A DNA stretch of 64,000 nucleotides. Origin: Winslowiella toletana. Lineage in GTDB: Bacteria; Pseudomonadota; Gammaproteobacteria; Enterobacterales; Enterobacteriaceae. The notes under the pieces were generated by a model, which had not been told where the DNA came from, ran no database searches, and worked only from the letters and a program-made list of their open reading frames with translations. Of this stretch, positions 53,834-63,888 are shown in pieces. Position 1 is the stretch's first letter. Every line of letters begins with the position of its first letter. Position numbers and translations under genes: made by a program. Where the stretch lies: contig NZ_CP134152.1 of assembly GCF_032164335.1 (NCBI RefSeq), forward strand, positions 2,604,001 through 2,668,000. The letters run 5' to 3'.

Positions 53834-53910
53834 AATGGTCATCCTTGACGGTTGGCGATCATCCTCTGATGCCATGAGCAGATCGCGCTGCAATAGAACG
53901 GGACAATTAA

Positions 53911-56900
53911 CTAACCATTCATACCCAGTAACTTATTGCCAGAAAGCGGACTGATGATGCAGTTAAATCGGCGATTTCCGGCCAGCAACACCAGTCCATA
54001 GCGGTTGTCCGGATCGTATTTAAGAGCAGCAAGGTCGATATTCTGCCATCCCGGCTGCTGGCCAATAACCTGGTTATTCATCCCTGTTGCTATGCCATTG
54101 GCGTTCATCATCATGGCATGAACCATTGCAGGCTTTCCTTTAATCTGACCGGCTGATTGCTCGGTAAACAACAGTAGCGATCCGGCATCAGCATTAACTA
54201 ATTCCGTTAAACTTCGGGCAAGCTGCGGCGTATCACCAAGTAAGGATTGATAATCATCAGGACGAATTGTATTCAATAACTGGTGCATTCTGGTCAGATT
54301 TATCGCTCCTGCCAATGCATACAGCCGGATTATGGCAAACCATGATGGCTCACCCATTCCTGCGTTTTTTGCATCATGAGCCCCCGCAGACGACGCATAA
54401 TTCCTCGCAATTTCCAGCACGCGCCGGGTATAGATATTTATCTCCGGGATGATTTCAGGCGCTGTAATTTCCGGCTGGTGCGTTGATTGCTGGATGCGCA
54501 TACGATATTTATGGCCATCCGCCTCGATTACAAAGCCGAGTTGCTTATCCTGAATCCAGTTAAGCGTACCCAGCCAGATTTTCTCCCAGCCCGGCAGACC
54601 ACCAATCAACTGGTTATTCACGCCGACTGCCGCCGCATCCTTAACCATCATCATGGCATGTGACAATGGCGGTTCCCCCGGCCCCAGTTCCGCATCAAAA
54701 ATTGCAATGCACGCACCGGGTTCTGCGGCGGAAATATCGCTATAGCTGGTTACCTCCTTGCCGTAGCCGCCGAGGAAATGTCGATAGCTGTCGCGGCGAG
54801 TCTGTTCCCGCAATATCTTTGCGGTGGCATAACTAATAAACTGCGTGCTGGCATGTAAATTGATAACTGGCATCCACGGCTGCTGCTCATAGCCCTTAAT
54901 GGTGTTAAGAGTGGTGTCTTCAGTGGGGAAAAGCACATAAGCTTCCGCCTGAGCAAGCATTTGCTGTAACGGTACAGAGTCTTCTATCAACAGCGATCTG
55001 ACCGGAATGGGCTTCTTTCGGACTGACAGCAGAATATCCCGAACCAAATGATTTAAATCGTCGGGAGCCAGCACAAATTTAATCGATTCCGCTGGGATGA
55101 CATTGGCTACCTGATGTTCTTTTTCCGTTTCTGCCATACCAATTGTTGTGCTGTTAACCGCCATAATAAGCGGCACACGAATATCATTAACTTTCTGCCC
55201 AAACCACTCTGAACTTTTATTTAGCTCATGATAACGCTTCTTAGGCAATGATATATCGCTGTCTGTTTCCTGATGCATGAGTAACTCATCCAGTCTTGAT
55301 GCATATAAACTGCTGTTTACTGCCGCCTGTCCAGCTTTAAGAATTTCGGCGGGCGCATAGGTTTGGGTCAGATTATTAATTATCTGCCTGGCCGGCGCGG
55401 AATAATTAACCAGCGTGACATTTCCTTGATGATCACTCCTGATGCCGCGCAACTCGGCACCGATCAGAAAATACTCTCCTTCCGGTAAGGCCACTACCTG
55501 TTTACTGATTGGCCTGGTCAGCAATACGTTTATTTTTTTACTTAATGCATCAAACGCCGGTAGGGTTCCTTGTGCAAACAGCGTACCGAGCCTGAGGCTT
55601 GCCGTGTCGCGGGTTAATTCGTTTAAATCAGGTAACTCGATCTCATTCTCTATCTTATAAATTTCTTCCAGCATCGCCGCCTGTCGGGTCTCAATTTCGA
55701 GCAGCGCCCTGCGCTTCAGTGCATGGTTATACCACTCAGGCCTGACTTCCATTGCATTGGCAAAATGCGCAATATTCATCTTATTGGCATTCTGGAGCTT
55801 CTTGTAATAACTCACTGCTTGCTGCGGATTATCAAACCATTCAATGCTGATGGCTTTATCGCGATTCTGGCTTAATTCGCTAAAGGTCATTAACCACTTT
55901 TTTTCGCCAGAAATTGACTCGCCTTTAGCATCGTCTGGAGCAAATCGACCAGAAGAGAAATCAACAATAACATCTTCGGTTTCCACAAAGCCTGAATTAA
56001 CCTCAGGAGGCTGGGATTTGACTCGCACGATATAGTGGATTTTTGGGCTGGCATCAATAAGATTATCCCACCGCACGACCCCACCGAATAACACCTGAAA
56101 TCCTTTATTTTGAAAATAGAGCCAGGCGATTTCAGGGATTTTTGCCGCATCGGTAAAAAGATCAGACAGCCTGGAAATATTTACCGCATACGCCTTAAAA
56201 AAAGCAGTAAAACTAATAAACTCCACCGTCATATCTATTATTGGTGCAGGTGCTTTGGCATCCACAAATGGCACATTATACTTTTCGCCAATTTTGGTGA
56301 CCGCAGATGATAGTTCATCAACCTGCAATATATTTTTCCTGTAAAGAGCGAAATAGTCATTCGCATGCTGTGATATTCGGCTTAATATCTCATCAGGAAG
56401 CTGATTGAATGCCAGTTTTACCAGCTTCCCCCCCTGGTAGAACAGTCCGGCAATCTGTCTGAGACCGTATTTACTGATCAGGTGGCCTGCACCTTCACCC
56501 ATCAGGCTGAGCAGAGCATCAATATAGGATTTTGCCGCATCGTCAGGGCGATCGGCTGTATTCGCCCGCACCAGATTAGGGAATATTGAAAAGGTTGAGG
56601 TTAACGCTAAGCTGGTCTTCCAGCTGGTGATGGCGTTAAATAATTTTGTCGCCATATATCCGGATCCGGTTGCAGTGGTGATGGTAAAGGGTATGTTAAA
56701 CAGCCCTATCAGAGTCGCAATAGTATTCAGCACCTCAATGGCAGTATCACGTTGATACTCTCCGGGGGATTTGACCAGGTAATTCATATCATCTTTTAAC
56801 GTCGTAATGAAATTAATCAGTAATTCTTTCTCTATCCATTCTCTGCTGGTCAGAGATAATATTGCTCTGTCAACGGTAGCAGGCTGCCAGTATTTTTTAA

Positions 56901-59706
56901 CGAAAACCTTAGCGTTAAACTCTACGATATATTTTCCTGATGTGTTAATCACGATCTGATTATCTACTATCTCTGCGACTGCAGATTTTGCTCGTGTGCC
57001 AATCGAGACGCCTCGATTAATCGCGTCCAGCAGATCTTTCGCTTTTCCGTCACCGTAAAGAGAGAGAGTGCTGAGTGGATCTATCGAGACTACCCAACAC
57101 TTCTCATCCCATAATGAAATAATCACGCCTTTAGTTTCATTTTCTTCCGGCATAAACACCAGATTATGCAGCTTATAACCATTCCATTGCATCTGACAAA
57201 AGCGTCCATTCACCGCTGACTCTCGCAACTTTGTGAGATTCAGCGGGTATTTTTTCTCTGTAAATTTAGCGAAAAATTTATCTACCGCTTTCTCCAGCAT
57301 GGTTCTGAATAATATAAGCATACCTATTTTTACATCACCACCAGAAAGGACCTGTTTAAGATCCTCGATATAATCCGATTGCAAATCAGACTGCTTAATT
57401 TTAGTCTGTAGCGACTGATCAATTTCAACTGGGTAGCGTAATGATATGCTATCCTGTAAAAAGTGATTATCATTGCGTAAATGTTCGCGGATAAAAATTT
57501 GCCGTAACGTATAATTACCTATTGGCTGCCAGGTGCCGTCAAAACTTGGATGCAACATAGGCATATGATAAGCACCATGATTGGATGGCAACCAGACACC
57601 GGCCATTACCGTGGTGTTACCGTTTATTTTGCTGATATCCACACTGTTTTCTTTTAAAAATGTATTAATTCTATCATTAACCCACACATTAACATCCCAA
57701 ACTGGCGAGGTCATCTTAGTGATGATATCAGCAACTTTCTCTACCCCTTTTTTAGCTATCCCTCGCCCCAGCAACCAGACAGCCTGCTTATTTGTTGGGC
57801 TGTCCCATTCCATGATTTTATTCAGGTCAAAATCGTGAATAAACTTACCTGAAATAAATGTTCTCACATCACTTTCAAAGGAGCTGCTCCAGCCAGGGTG
57901 AGAATTTAGCGTTAACTTTACGCCTTGCTCCTTTTCCTGCATCATCTCCAGTGCCTGCTTTAGTGGCACTTCTTCATCCATAACTGAGCTGGTCTGATTT
58001 AACGTGACGATGACCTTTGAATAGTTTTCTAATTGCTGCGGATATTTGAAGTATAACGAGTCCATAAAATCGTTCACCGAGACGTCAGCAGAGCTGTTCT
58101 GCTGTCGCCCAGTGATTGCAGGTAACGCTCTGACAGGGCTCGCTTTCACGCCAGCGAATGGCCAGCCAGCCCCCCACTGATCCGCTGTCGAAAGTAAGGT
58201 TTCTCGCTGCTGAATCTGCTGATGTAATAAATGATTAAATAATCCCGGCTTGAGTGGAATATCAGCCGTCATTTCACCGGCACGTAATAAAACAGTATCA
58301 ACGGTGTTATTCTCATCCAGCGGCTTAACTTTCAGCGATTGTTCAGAAAGGCGATTCGGATAACTGAGCAGGTCAAGGCTACTGTTAATCACATAAGAGA
58401 CCACCTGATCCCTCTGCGACTCTGGCAGCTCTTTTTCATCTGCAGTAAACGGCATCAGTATATCGCCCGCGCCTGCCAGCGGATTCATTGCCAGCGGCCT
58501 TAGCCTTTCCCCCGGGATGGCTGCACCATCAACTGTTAACGGCGACTCCCCACATTCTATTTGCAGACGTGAATACAGTTCGCCGTTACTGTCTGTCGCC
58601 AGCGTTCGGCTAAACTGCGCCGCACTGAAGTCGGGATGAACCACCGTAACGTTCTCGTTGCGCACGGCACAACCGACGGCAAAATTAGCCGGCTGTGCTT
58701 CCCGTTTTATCAGTTCATAGCAGGTCTGAACGTTAAGCAGCAGATTTGATTTTTCTGCTGCCGGGTTATTCAGCACGCTATTGTGGCTCCAGCCCTCAGC
58801 AGAGAAGCCGCAAGCGTGATCGGATTCAGACCGCAGTTGCCCATTTGCCACCGGGGCGCGCGATTCAGTATCCGGGACAGTGGTACTTCTGGCCGCTTCG
58901 ACTAGCGGCAATGAACCATCACTGCCGCGCAAATCACCCAACCGCTGTTCAATCCAATGGTCAATTGCGCGAAAAAGGCTTTTATCCGACAGTGCCAGTC
59001 TGGCGCTGTCCGCGCTGGTCAGCCTGGCGTCGAATCCGCTGAGCCACTGATGTAACTGCATTCTGAGTTCGCCATCCAGCGCCTTTAGTATCCCCTGTTG
59101 ACGCAGGCTCCACAGGATCTGAGCTACCCAGACGGCGGTGGGCAACAAGGGATGGAGCCGATGCAGATTGTCACTAACAACCTTAAGCCGCAATAACTCA
59201 GGCAGGACTTTTCCGGCAATTCCGGCCAGGCGTTTTGCTGCCGCCTGATTAATTTCATCAACTAACAAATTATTAAGCGCTGGCAGCCGACGCTCCAGGC
59301 CGGAAAACCTCTGCGCTGGCTGCCCCAGCGCCAGTGAAATTAATTTGTCACTCTGCTGTTTGCTGAGCAGCGGTTGAGGAACCGCGGGTAACCAGCGATG
59401 CAGACTATGGAACGACTCAGTTTCCGCCCCGGGATGCATCAGCGCCAACGCTTCCGGCTGCTGTAAGCGACTTTTGATACTGGCAATAAATTCACTGACT
59501 GTCTGTTCTGACAAATCCAGCAATTGCTTTGCTTCAGCAAACGCGCGCTGATAGTCGTGCGTGGGCATTGCAAATAACAGATTAAAGGATGTGTTTGAGA
59601 TTTTTGTCAGTACGCTGAACACCGTGTTGCGCACCGCAGCGCTGGCAGATATCCCGGCGGGAACCGGCGCGGATACACAATCCTGCTGGTGGATAGTTAA
59701 TTTCAC
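53911..59706 (-). CDS. Giant toxin-like protein 3 (two C-terminal modules)
   Basis: 1931 residues, first gene of the operon, start GTG (MKLTIHQQDC) after GGAAG. The backbone follows the paralogues: DYQRAFAEAKQLL, LLVDEINQAAAKR, CYELIKREAQPANFAVGCAV, VWLPSNHGAYHMPML, GNYTLRQIFIREHLRND and a hydrophobic region near 985-1060 (VLNTIATLIGLFNIPFTITT). Two C-terminal modules follow: SHAMMM...VNNQLIGGLPGWEKI (about 1680) and HAMMM...MNNQVIGQQPGWQNI (about 1860). No signal peptide, adhesin repeat or known enzymatic motif is recognised. No immunity or chaperone gene is visible beside the operon. It is possibly related to DUF6543/dermonecrotic-toxin-like proteins; that is a low-confidence family guess. 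Confidence 0.75.
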   Translation of the reverse strand: MKLTIHQQDCVSAPVPAGISASAAVRNTVFSVLTKISNTSFNLLFAMPTHDYQRAFAEAKQLLDLSEQTVSEFIASIKSRLQQPEALALMHPGAETESFHSLHRWLPAVPQPLLSKQQSDKLISLALGQPAQRFSGLERRLPALNNLLVDEINQAAAKRLAGIAGKVLPELLRLKVVSDNLHRLHPLLPTAVWVAQILWSLRQQGILKALDGELRMQLHQWLSGFDARLTSADSARLALSDKSLFRAIDHWIEQRLGDLRGSDGSLPLVEAARSTTVPDTESRAPVANGQLRSESDHACGFSAEGWSHNSVLNNPAAEKSNLLLNVQTCYELIKREAQPANFAVGCAVRNENVTVVHPDFSAAQFSRTLATDSNGELYSRLQIECGESPLTVDGAAIPGERLRPLAMNPLAGAGDILMPFTADEKELPESQRDQVVSYVINSSLDLLSYPNRLSEQSLKVKPLDENNTVDTVLLRAGEMTADIPLKPGLFNHLLHQQIQQRETLLSTADQWGAGWPFAGVKASPVRALPAITGRQQNSSADVSVNDFMDSLYFKYPQQLENYSKVIVTLNQTSSVMDEEVPLKQALEMMQEKEQGVKLTLNSHPGWSSSFESDVRTFISGKFIHDFDLNKIMEWDSPTNKQAVWLLGRGIAKKGVEKVADIITKMTSPVWDVNVWVNDRINTFLKENSVDISKINGNTTVMAGVWLPSNHGAYHMPMLHPSFDGTWQPIGNYTLRQIFIREHLRNDNHFLQDSISLRYPVEIDQSLQTKIKQSDLQSDYIEDLKQVLSGGDVKIGMLILFRTMLEKAVDKFFAKFTEKKYPLNLTKLRESAVNGRFCQMQWNGYKLHNLVFMPEENETKGVIISLWDEKCWVVSIDPLSTLSLYGDGKAKDLLDAINRGVSIGTRAKSAVAEIVDNQIVINTSGKYIVEFNAKVFVKKYWQPATVDRAILSLTSREWIEKELLINFITTLKDDMNYLVKSPGEYQRDTAIEVLNTIATLIGLFNIPFTITTATGSGYMATKLFNAITSWKTSLALTSTFSIFPNLVRANTADRPDDAAKSYIDALLSLMGEGAGHLISKYGLRQIAGLFYQGGKLVKLAFNQLPDEILSRISQHANDYFALYRKNILQVDELSSAVTKIGEKYNVPFVDAKAPAPIIDMTVEFISFTAFFKAYAVNISRLSDLFTDAAKIPEIAWLYFQNKGFQVLFGGVVRWDNLIDASPKIHYIVRVKSQPPEVNSGFVETEDVIVDFSSGRFAPDDAKGESISGEKKWLMTFSELSQNRDKAISIEWFDNPQQAVSYYKKLQNANKMNIAHFANAMEVRPEWYNHALKRRALLEIETRQAAMLEEIYKIENEIELPDLNELTRDTASLRLGTLFAQGTLPAFDALSKKINVLLTRPISKQVVALPEGEYFLIGAELRGIRSDHQGNVTLVNYSAPARQIINNLTQTYAPAEILKAGQAAVNSSLYASRLDELLMHQETDSDISLPKKRYHELNKSSEWFGQKVNDIRVPLIMAVNSTTIGMAETEKEHQVANVIPAESIKFVLAPDDLNHLVRDILLSVRKKPIPVRSLLIEDSVPLQQMLAQAEAYVLFPTEDTTLNTIKGYEQQPWMPVINLHASTQFISYATAKILREQTRRDSYRHFLGGYGKEVTSYSDISAAEPGACIAIFDAELGPGEPPLSHAMMMVKDAAAVGVNNQLIGGLPGWEKIWLGTLNWIQDKQLGFVIEADGHKYRMRIQQSTHQPEITAPEIIPEINIYTRRVLEIARNYASSAGAHDAKNAGMGEPSWFAIIRLYALAGAINLTRMHQLLNTIRPDDYQSLLGDTPQLARSLTELVNADAGSLLLFTEQSAGQIKGKPAMVHAMMMNANGIATGMNNQVIGQQPGWQNIDLAALKYDPDNRYGLVLLAGNRRFNCIISPLSGNKLLGMNG

Positions 59707-60058
59707 AGTTATCTTCCATGATAAGTGGTTACGCCCTTGTCAGTGACTCGCGATCTGCCAATTTCAGACGCGAACCAATCTTGTAATAATTGCAGAAAAA
59801 AGAGTAGGCGTTGTTAACTATTCCTTCACTACTAAAATGATCAAAAAACGATTAAGCCAACATGACAGCGCTAACCATTTTCATGACTATTGGATTTTTT
59901 GTCTCTGCACGTCAGTGCTTTACACCTGAGTTTCGGGCAGAAAAGATGATGCCGATTAAAATCTGCGATGATTACTTCTTATGCTGCTGCATGTTGCCGA
60001 ATACTTTTACTAAAATAATGAGATACTGACTGCAGTGCACATTGCGGAGGACGTTTTC
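59707..60058. other. Divergent control region between the giant operon and rpfR
   Basis: About 350 bases containing the promoters for the minus-strand giant operon and the plus-strand rpfR gene. It is AT-rich in 59780-59870. I find no convincing HrpL box (GGAAC-N16-CCAC) or Fur box. A good GGAGG site for rpfR lies at 60046. Confidence 0.4.
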
Positions 60059-62044
60059 ATGACCGATGAACAAGGGCAAACATTGCTGTATACGCTGTTT
60101 GGTACCACCAGCCCTCATTGGCATCTTTCTGCAGACAGCGATGCACTTAATTTTGCCGAAAATGAACAGGCGGATATCAATCTTGCCGTCGCGTTGGTTC
60201 CGGCACAGGCCAGCCTGATTCGCAGCATGACGGTGATCACCTCCAGCGTTAATCTGAGCATATCGCTGCATGGCACGCTGGTCGCGCTCCATCTGGTGGG
60301 ACGCAAAAAAGATCAGTTTACCTGGACTGGAACCGCATCGGCATGGGGCGATACCTCGTCGGTGGCACGCGATCTGACCCTGGGCCTGTCGTTCGCCGAG
60401 CAGGTAGTCTCTGAAGCCAACTCGGTAATTGTGATTCTGGATAAGCTGGGCAATATTCAGCGCTTTAACCGGCTAAGTGAGGAATACACCGGCCTGAAAG
60501 AGCAGGAAGTGATTGGCCGCAATGTGTTTCAGCTGTTTATGACCAAGCAGGAAGCCGCCGCTTCGCGCCACAATATCAGCGGTTTTTTTCGTGACGGCAG
60601 TTCCTATGAAGTGGAGCGCTGGATCAAAACCAAAAAAGGCCAGCGGCTGTTTCTGTTTCGCAATAAGTTTGTCCACAGCGGCAGCGGTAAGAACGAAATA
60701 TTTCTCATCTGCTCCGGCACTGATATTACCGAGGAGCGACGCGCGCAAGAGCGCCTGCAACTGCTCGCCAATACAGACTCTATTACTGGCCTGCCGAATC
60801 GTCATGCCTTCAATCATCAGATAAGCCAGGCGCTGGAACAGCGCGGTGAAAGTCAGCTTGGCGTGGTCTATCTCGATCTCGATAACTTTAAGAAGGTTAA
60901 TGACGCCTACGGCCATATGTTTGGCGATCAGCTTTTACAGGCCGTCGCGCTGGCGATCCTCAGCTGTCTTGAAAAAAACCAGACGCTGTCGAGGCTGGGA
61001 GGCGATGAGTTTGTTATTCAGGCCGAAGATAGCACTCAGTCAGCCCTGGAAGCGATGTCGTCGCGCATTCTTGAACGACTGAAGCAGCCGTTCCGCATCG
61101 GTCTGATTGAAGTCTATACCGGCTGCTCAATTGGGATTGCTATTGCTCCACTGCACGGTGACGATCGTGAAAGCCTGATTCGTAATGCTGATACCGCAAT
61201 GTATACCGCGAAAGAGCGTGGTCGTGGCAAGTTTTGCCTGTTTCATGCCGAAATGAACCAGCGGGTATTTGAGTATTTATGGCTGGATACTAACCTGCGC
61301 AAAGCGCTGGAAAACCAGAACCTGGTCATTCATTATCAGCCGCAGGTTGAACTCAACGGTGAAGTCACCACGGTTGAAGCGCTGGTACGCTGGCAGTCAA
61401 CCGAACGTGGGCTGATTCCTCCCAAGGACTTTATTTCCTACGCTGAAGAGTCCGGATTGATCGTTCCGCTCGGTCGCTGGGTGATGTTATCGGTGCTGGC
61501 ACAGATTATTGCCTGGCGCGAACAAGGGATCACGCTGCGGGTGGCGGTCAATGTTTCAGCACGACAGTTGCTCGATCAGAGCATCTACAGCGATCTGAAA
61601 CAGGCGCTGCAGCAGGCCGGTATCGTGGGCTGCCCGATTGATATCGAACTGACCGAGAGCTGTTTAATTGATAACGAAAAGCAGGCGCTGATGCTAATGA
61701 AACAGTTTCAGGATCTGGGCGCTGAAGTACATCTGGACGATTTTGGCACCGGCTATTCTTCACTGTCACAGCTGGCACGTATACCGGTGAATGCTATTAA
61801 ACTGGATCAAAGCTTTGTGCGCGGCGTGGACCAACAGCTGGTGTCTCAATCACTGGTGCGCGCGATTGTGGCGGTAGCCAAAGCGCTGAAATTGCGGGTG
61901 ATTGCTGAAGGCATTGAAACCAAGGCCGAAGAACAGTTTATTATCGCCAGCGGCGTCGATTCCTGTCAGGGCTACTATTACGCAAAACCAATGCCCGCAG
62001 AACAACTCGGGCACTGGCTTGCACATCATAACGTTAAAAAATAG
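60059..62044 (+). CDS. rpfR: RpfR/Gmr: PAS-GGDEF-EAL receptor for diffusible signal factor
   Basis: A 661-residue protein, exactly the length of E. coli Gmr/PdeR. An N-terminal region of about 100 residues corresponds to the RpfF-interacting domain. A PAS sensor follows (VSEANSVIVILDKLGNIQRF), then a GGDEF domain with intact GGDEF at 314-318 and an EAL domain with intact E440-A-L. In Cronobacter and Burkholderia the PAS domain binds the BDSF fatty-acid signal and stimulates c-di-GMP breakdown by the EAL domain. The converging rpfF gene directly downstream supports that role here. GGAGG stands eight bases before the ATG; eight upstream in-frame codons are not used. Confidence 0.94.
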   Translation: MTDEQGQTLLYTLFGTTSPHWHLSADSDALNFAENEQADINLAVALVPAQASLIRSMTVITSSVNLSISLHGTLVALHLVGRKKDQFTWTGTASAWGDTSSVARDLTLGLSFAEQVVSEANSVIVILDKLGNIQRFNRLSEEYTGLKEQEVIGRNVFQLFMTKQEAAASRHNISGFFRDGSSYEVERWIKTKKGQRLFLFRNKFVHSGSGKNEIFLICSGTDITEERRAQERLQLLANTDSITGLPNRHAFNHQISQALEQRGESQLGVVYLDLDNFKKVNDAYGHMFGDQLLQAVALAILSCLEKNQTLSRLGGDEFVIQAEDSTQSALEAMSSRILERLKQPFRIGLIEVYTGCSIGIAIAPLHGDDRESLIRNADTAMYTAKERGRGKFCLFHAEMNQRVFEYLWLDTNLRKALENQNLVIHYQPQVELNGEVTTVEALVRWQSTERGLIPPKDFISYAEESGLIVPLGRWVMLSVLAQIIAWREQGITLRVAVNVSARQLLDQSIYSDLKQALQQAGIVGCPIDIELTESCLIDNEKQALMLMKQFQDLGAEVHLDDFGTGYSSLSQLARIPVNAIKLDQSFVRGVDQQLVSQSLVRAIVAVAKALKLRVIAEGIETKAEEQFIIASGVDSCQGYYYAKPMPAEQLGHWLAHHNVKK

Positions 62045-62911
62045 TTATCCCGCTTTGCGCAGGTGCGCGCTGTGGCGGTTTTGCAGCTGTACCAGTCGCT
62101 CCATATAAGCCAGATCTTTTGGCTCCAGCGTAAAAGCAAAATCGACCCAGTCCTCAGTGATATCCATCAGTTCAGCCCGCGTCAGCTGTAATACCCGCTG
62201 ACGTGCTTTCAGCATTGCCCTCACTCCATTCAGCTTAGGTTTTAAACTATCGATAAAGGTGCGGGTGGTACGATAAGCCTCTCCAGGCTGAAACAGACGA
62301 TCGGTCAGTCCGCGCTGTTCAAACCACTCTGCGGTGTGCGACTCCCCTTCACAGATCAGCTCCTCGGCCAGCCTCATTCCGGCGCGGCGAGCGACCAGTG
62401 AATATCCCCCCATTCCCGGAAACAGATTAAAAGCGATTTCCGGGAAACCCATCCGCGCGTTGTTTTGCGCCAGGATAAAATGATGCGCCAGCGCCGCTTC
62501 GAAACCACCCCCGAGTGCACTGCCTTCAATCATCGCAATACTGACCGCACCAGTACCAAAGCCTTTTGCCGCTGCATGGACGCAGTCGACGCAGGCGCGG
62601 GCATAAGCGCGCAGCGCCTCGCGACGTCCCCCCTTAATCGACTCAACAAAGAAGCTTAAGTCGCCGCCGGTATTAAACATCGAGGGCACCAGCGAACCGG
62701 TTACCCAAAAATCGATGACTAAACCGGAATTCTGCGCGGCATAGCTCAGATTCATAATCTCTTCAATCAGTGGATGGTTAAAACATGGGCGCGGTTCCGC
62801 CTTCAGCAACATCCATAGGGTGCGCCGCTCTTCCTCATAATAGGCAGCAAGCTGAGTCGTGTGACCGGCTTCGGTGAACAATCTGCAGGTAGGTTGATTA
62901 ATTACTGACAT
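62045..62911 (-). CDS. rpfF: DSF synthase RpfF (crotonase family)
   Basis: A 288-residue crotonase-fold enzyme that makes the diffusible signal factor, a cis-2-unsaturated fatty acid, by dehydrating and then hydrolysing 3-hydroxyacyl-ACP. It keeps both catalytic glutamates of Xanthomonas RpfF (E141 and E161 there): E138 in GSALGGGFEAAL and E158 in GFPEIAFNLFPGMGGYSL. The oxyanion-hole region is MFNTGGDLSFF. The stops of rpfF and rpfR are adjacent (62045 and 62044), so the two genes converge without a gap. GAGGATC precedes the ATG. Confidence 0.94.
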   Translation of the reverse strand: MSVINQPTCRLFTEAGHTTQLAAYYEEERRTLWMLLKAEPRPCFNHPLIEEIMNLSYAAQNSGLVIDFWVTGSLVPSMFNTGGDLSFFVESIKGGRREALRAYARACVDCVHAAAKGFGTGAVSIAMIEGSALGGGFEAALAHHFILAQNNARMGFPEIAFNLFPGMGGYSLVARRAGMRLAEELICEGESHTAEWFEQRGLTDRLFQPGEAYRTTRTFIDSLKPKLNGVRAMLKARQRVLQLTRAELMDITEDWVDFAFTLEPKDLAYMERLVQLQNRHSAHLRKAG

Positions 62912-63189
62912 TGTTTGATCCTCGGATTATTGAATGCGTTATACGCATCCTCAGCGTAATCCAGAGTCAGTCAGTGCTAAATTAAAGACTGATTTTCATC
63001 ATAAAAATAATTTTTTCTCTCGCAAGCTGGCGATCCAGAAAAATATAAGTAGGGTTGCAGTTTAGAAGCTGAAAATATCGTTTTTTAATCTGCTGATTTC
63101 CGTTGAAGACAAAGTAAATACAGCATCAGGGTATTGTTGCAGATTTGGAAACCACCTGAGCGGCGACAATGCCGCCCGGCAGCTAACAC
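62912..63189. other. Gap between rpfF and araD
   Basis: About 280 AT-rich bases holding the rpfF promoter region. Near 63165 a GCGGC..GCCGC hairpin follows the araD stop on the minus strand but lacks a T-run. Nothing else is recognised. Confidence 0.4.
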
Positions 63190-63888
63190 TTATTTCTGAC
63201 CGTACCAGGCATTAGCGCCATGCTTACGCAGGTAATGTTTATCGAGTAAATCTTGCTGCATCTGCGGTAATTCAGGCGCCAACTGTTGACTGAAAATGGC
63301 CATATAGGCGACTTCTTCCAGCACTACCGCACTGTGTACCGCGTCATCAGCGGTTTTTCCCCAGGCAAAGGGGCCATGCGAGTTGACCAGCACCGCCGGT
63401 ATTTCCAGCGGACTGATATCCCGCTGGCGCAAGGTTTCAACAATCACCTGTCCCGTCTGCCATTCGTAGCGATCAACGATTTCTGCTTGCAGCATTTTGC
63501 GGCTACAGGGGATATTGCCGTAAAAATCATCCGCATGGGTAGTCCCCCACGCCGGGATGTCCCTGCCAGCCTGCGCCCAAATGGTAGCATGGCGCGAGTG
63601 GGTATGAACGATGCCGCCAATTTGCGGCCAGGCAAGATACAGTGCGCGGTGCGTGTCAGTATCAGATGACGGGCGCTTGCTCCCCTCAACGACCTTACCG
63701 CTTTCAAGCTCCACCACCACCATATCGTCGACCGTCATCAGTGCATAGCTGACGCCGGAGGGTTTAATCACCATCAGCCCGCTTTCGCGATCAATGGCGC
63801 TGACGTTACCCCAGGTGAAGGTCACCAGCCCGTAGCGTGGTAATGCCAGATTGGCTTCCAGCACCTGTTGTTTAAGTTGTTCCAGCAT
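63190..63888 (-). CDS. araD: L-ribulose-5-phosphate 4-epimerase
   Basis: A 232-residue class-II-aldolase-type epimerase that converts L-ribulose 5-phosphate to D-xylulose 5-phosphate. It has the family layout of AraD/UlaF/Sgb[28 protein letters not shown] and [19 protein letters not shown], the zinc-binding [17 protein letters not shown], and [16 protein letters not shown] at the end. Length (231 in E. coli AraD) and sequence favour AraD, but the paralogues UlaF and SgbE are close. GGAG lies nine bases before ATG 63888; two further in-frame ATGs lie upstream. The upstream gene is outside the window. Confidence 0.9.
   Translation of the reverse strand: MLEQLKQQVLEANLALPRYGLVTFTWGNVSAIDRESGLMVIKPSGVSYALMTVDDMVVVELESGKVVEGSKRPSSDTDTHRALYLAWPQIGGIVHTHSRHATIWAQAGRDIPAWGTTHADDFYGNIPCSRKMLQAEIVDRYEWQTGQVIVETLRQRDISPLEIPAVLVNSHGPFAWGKTADDAVHSAVVLEEVAYMAIFSQQLAPELPQMQQDLLDKHYLRKHGANAWYGQK

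Noticed and set aside
59707..59960. HrpL-type promoter upstream of the giant operon
   Set aside because: A GGAAT...CTACTC pattern is present, but spacing and both half-sites deviate from GGAAC-N16-CCAC, so type III control is not supported.
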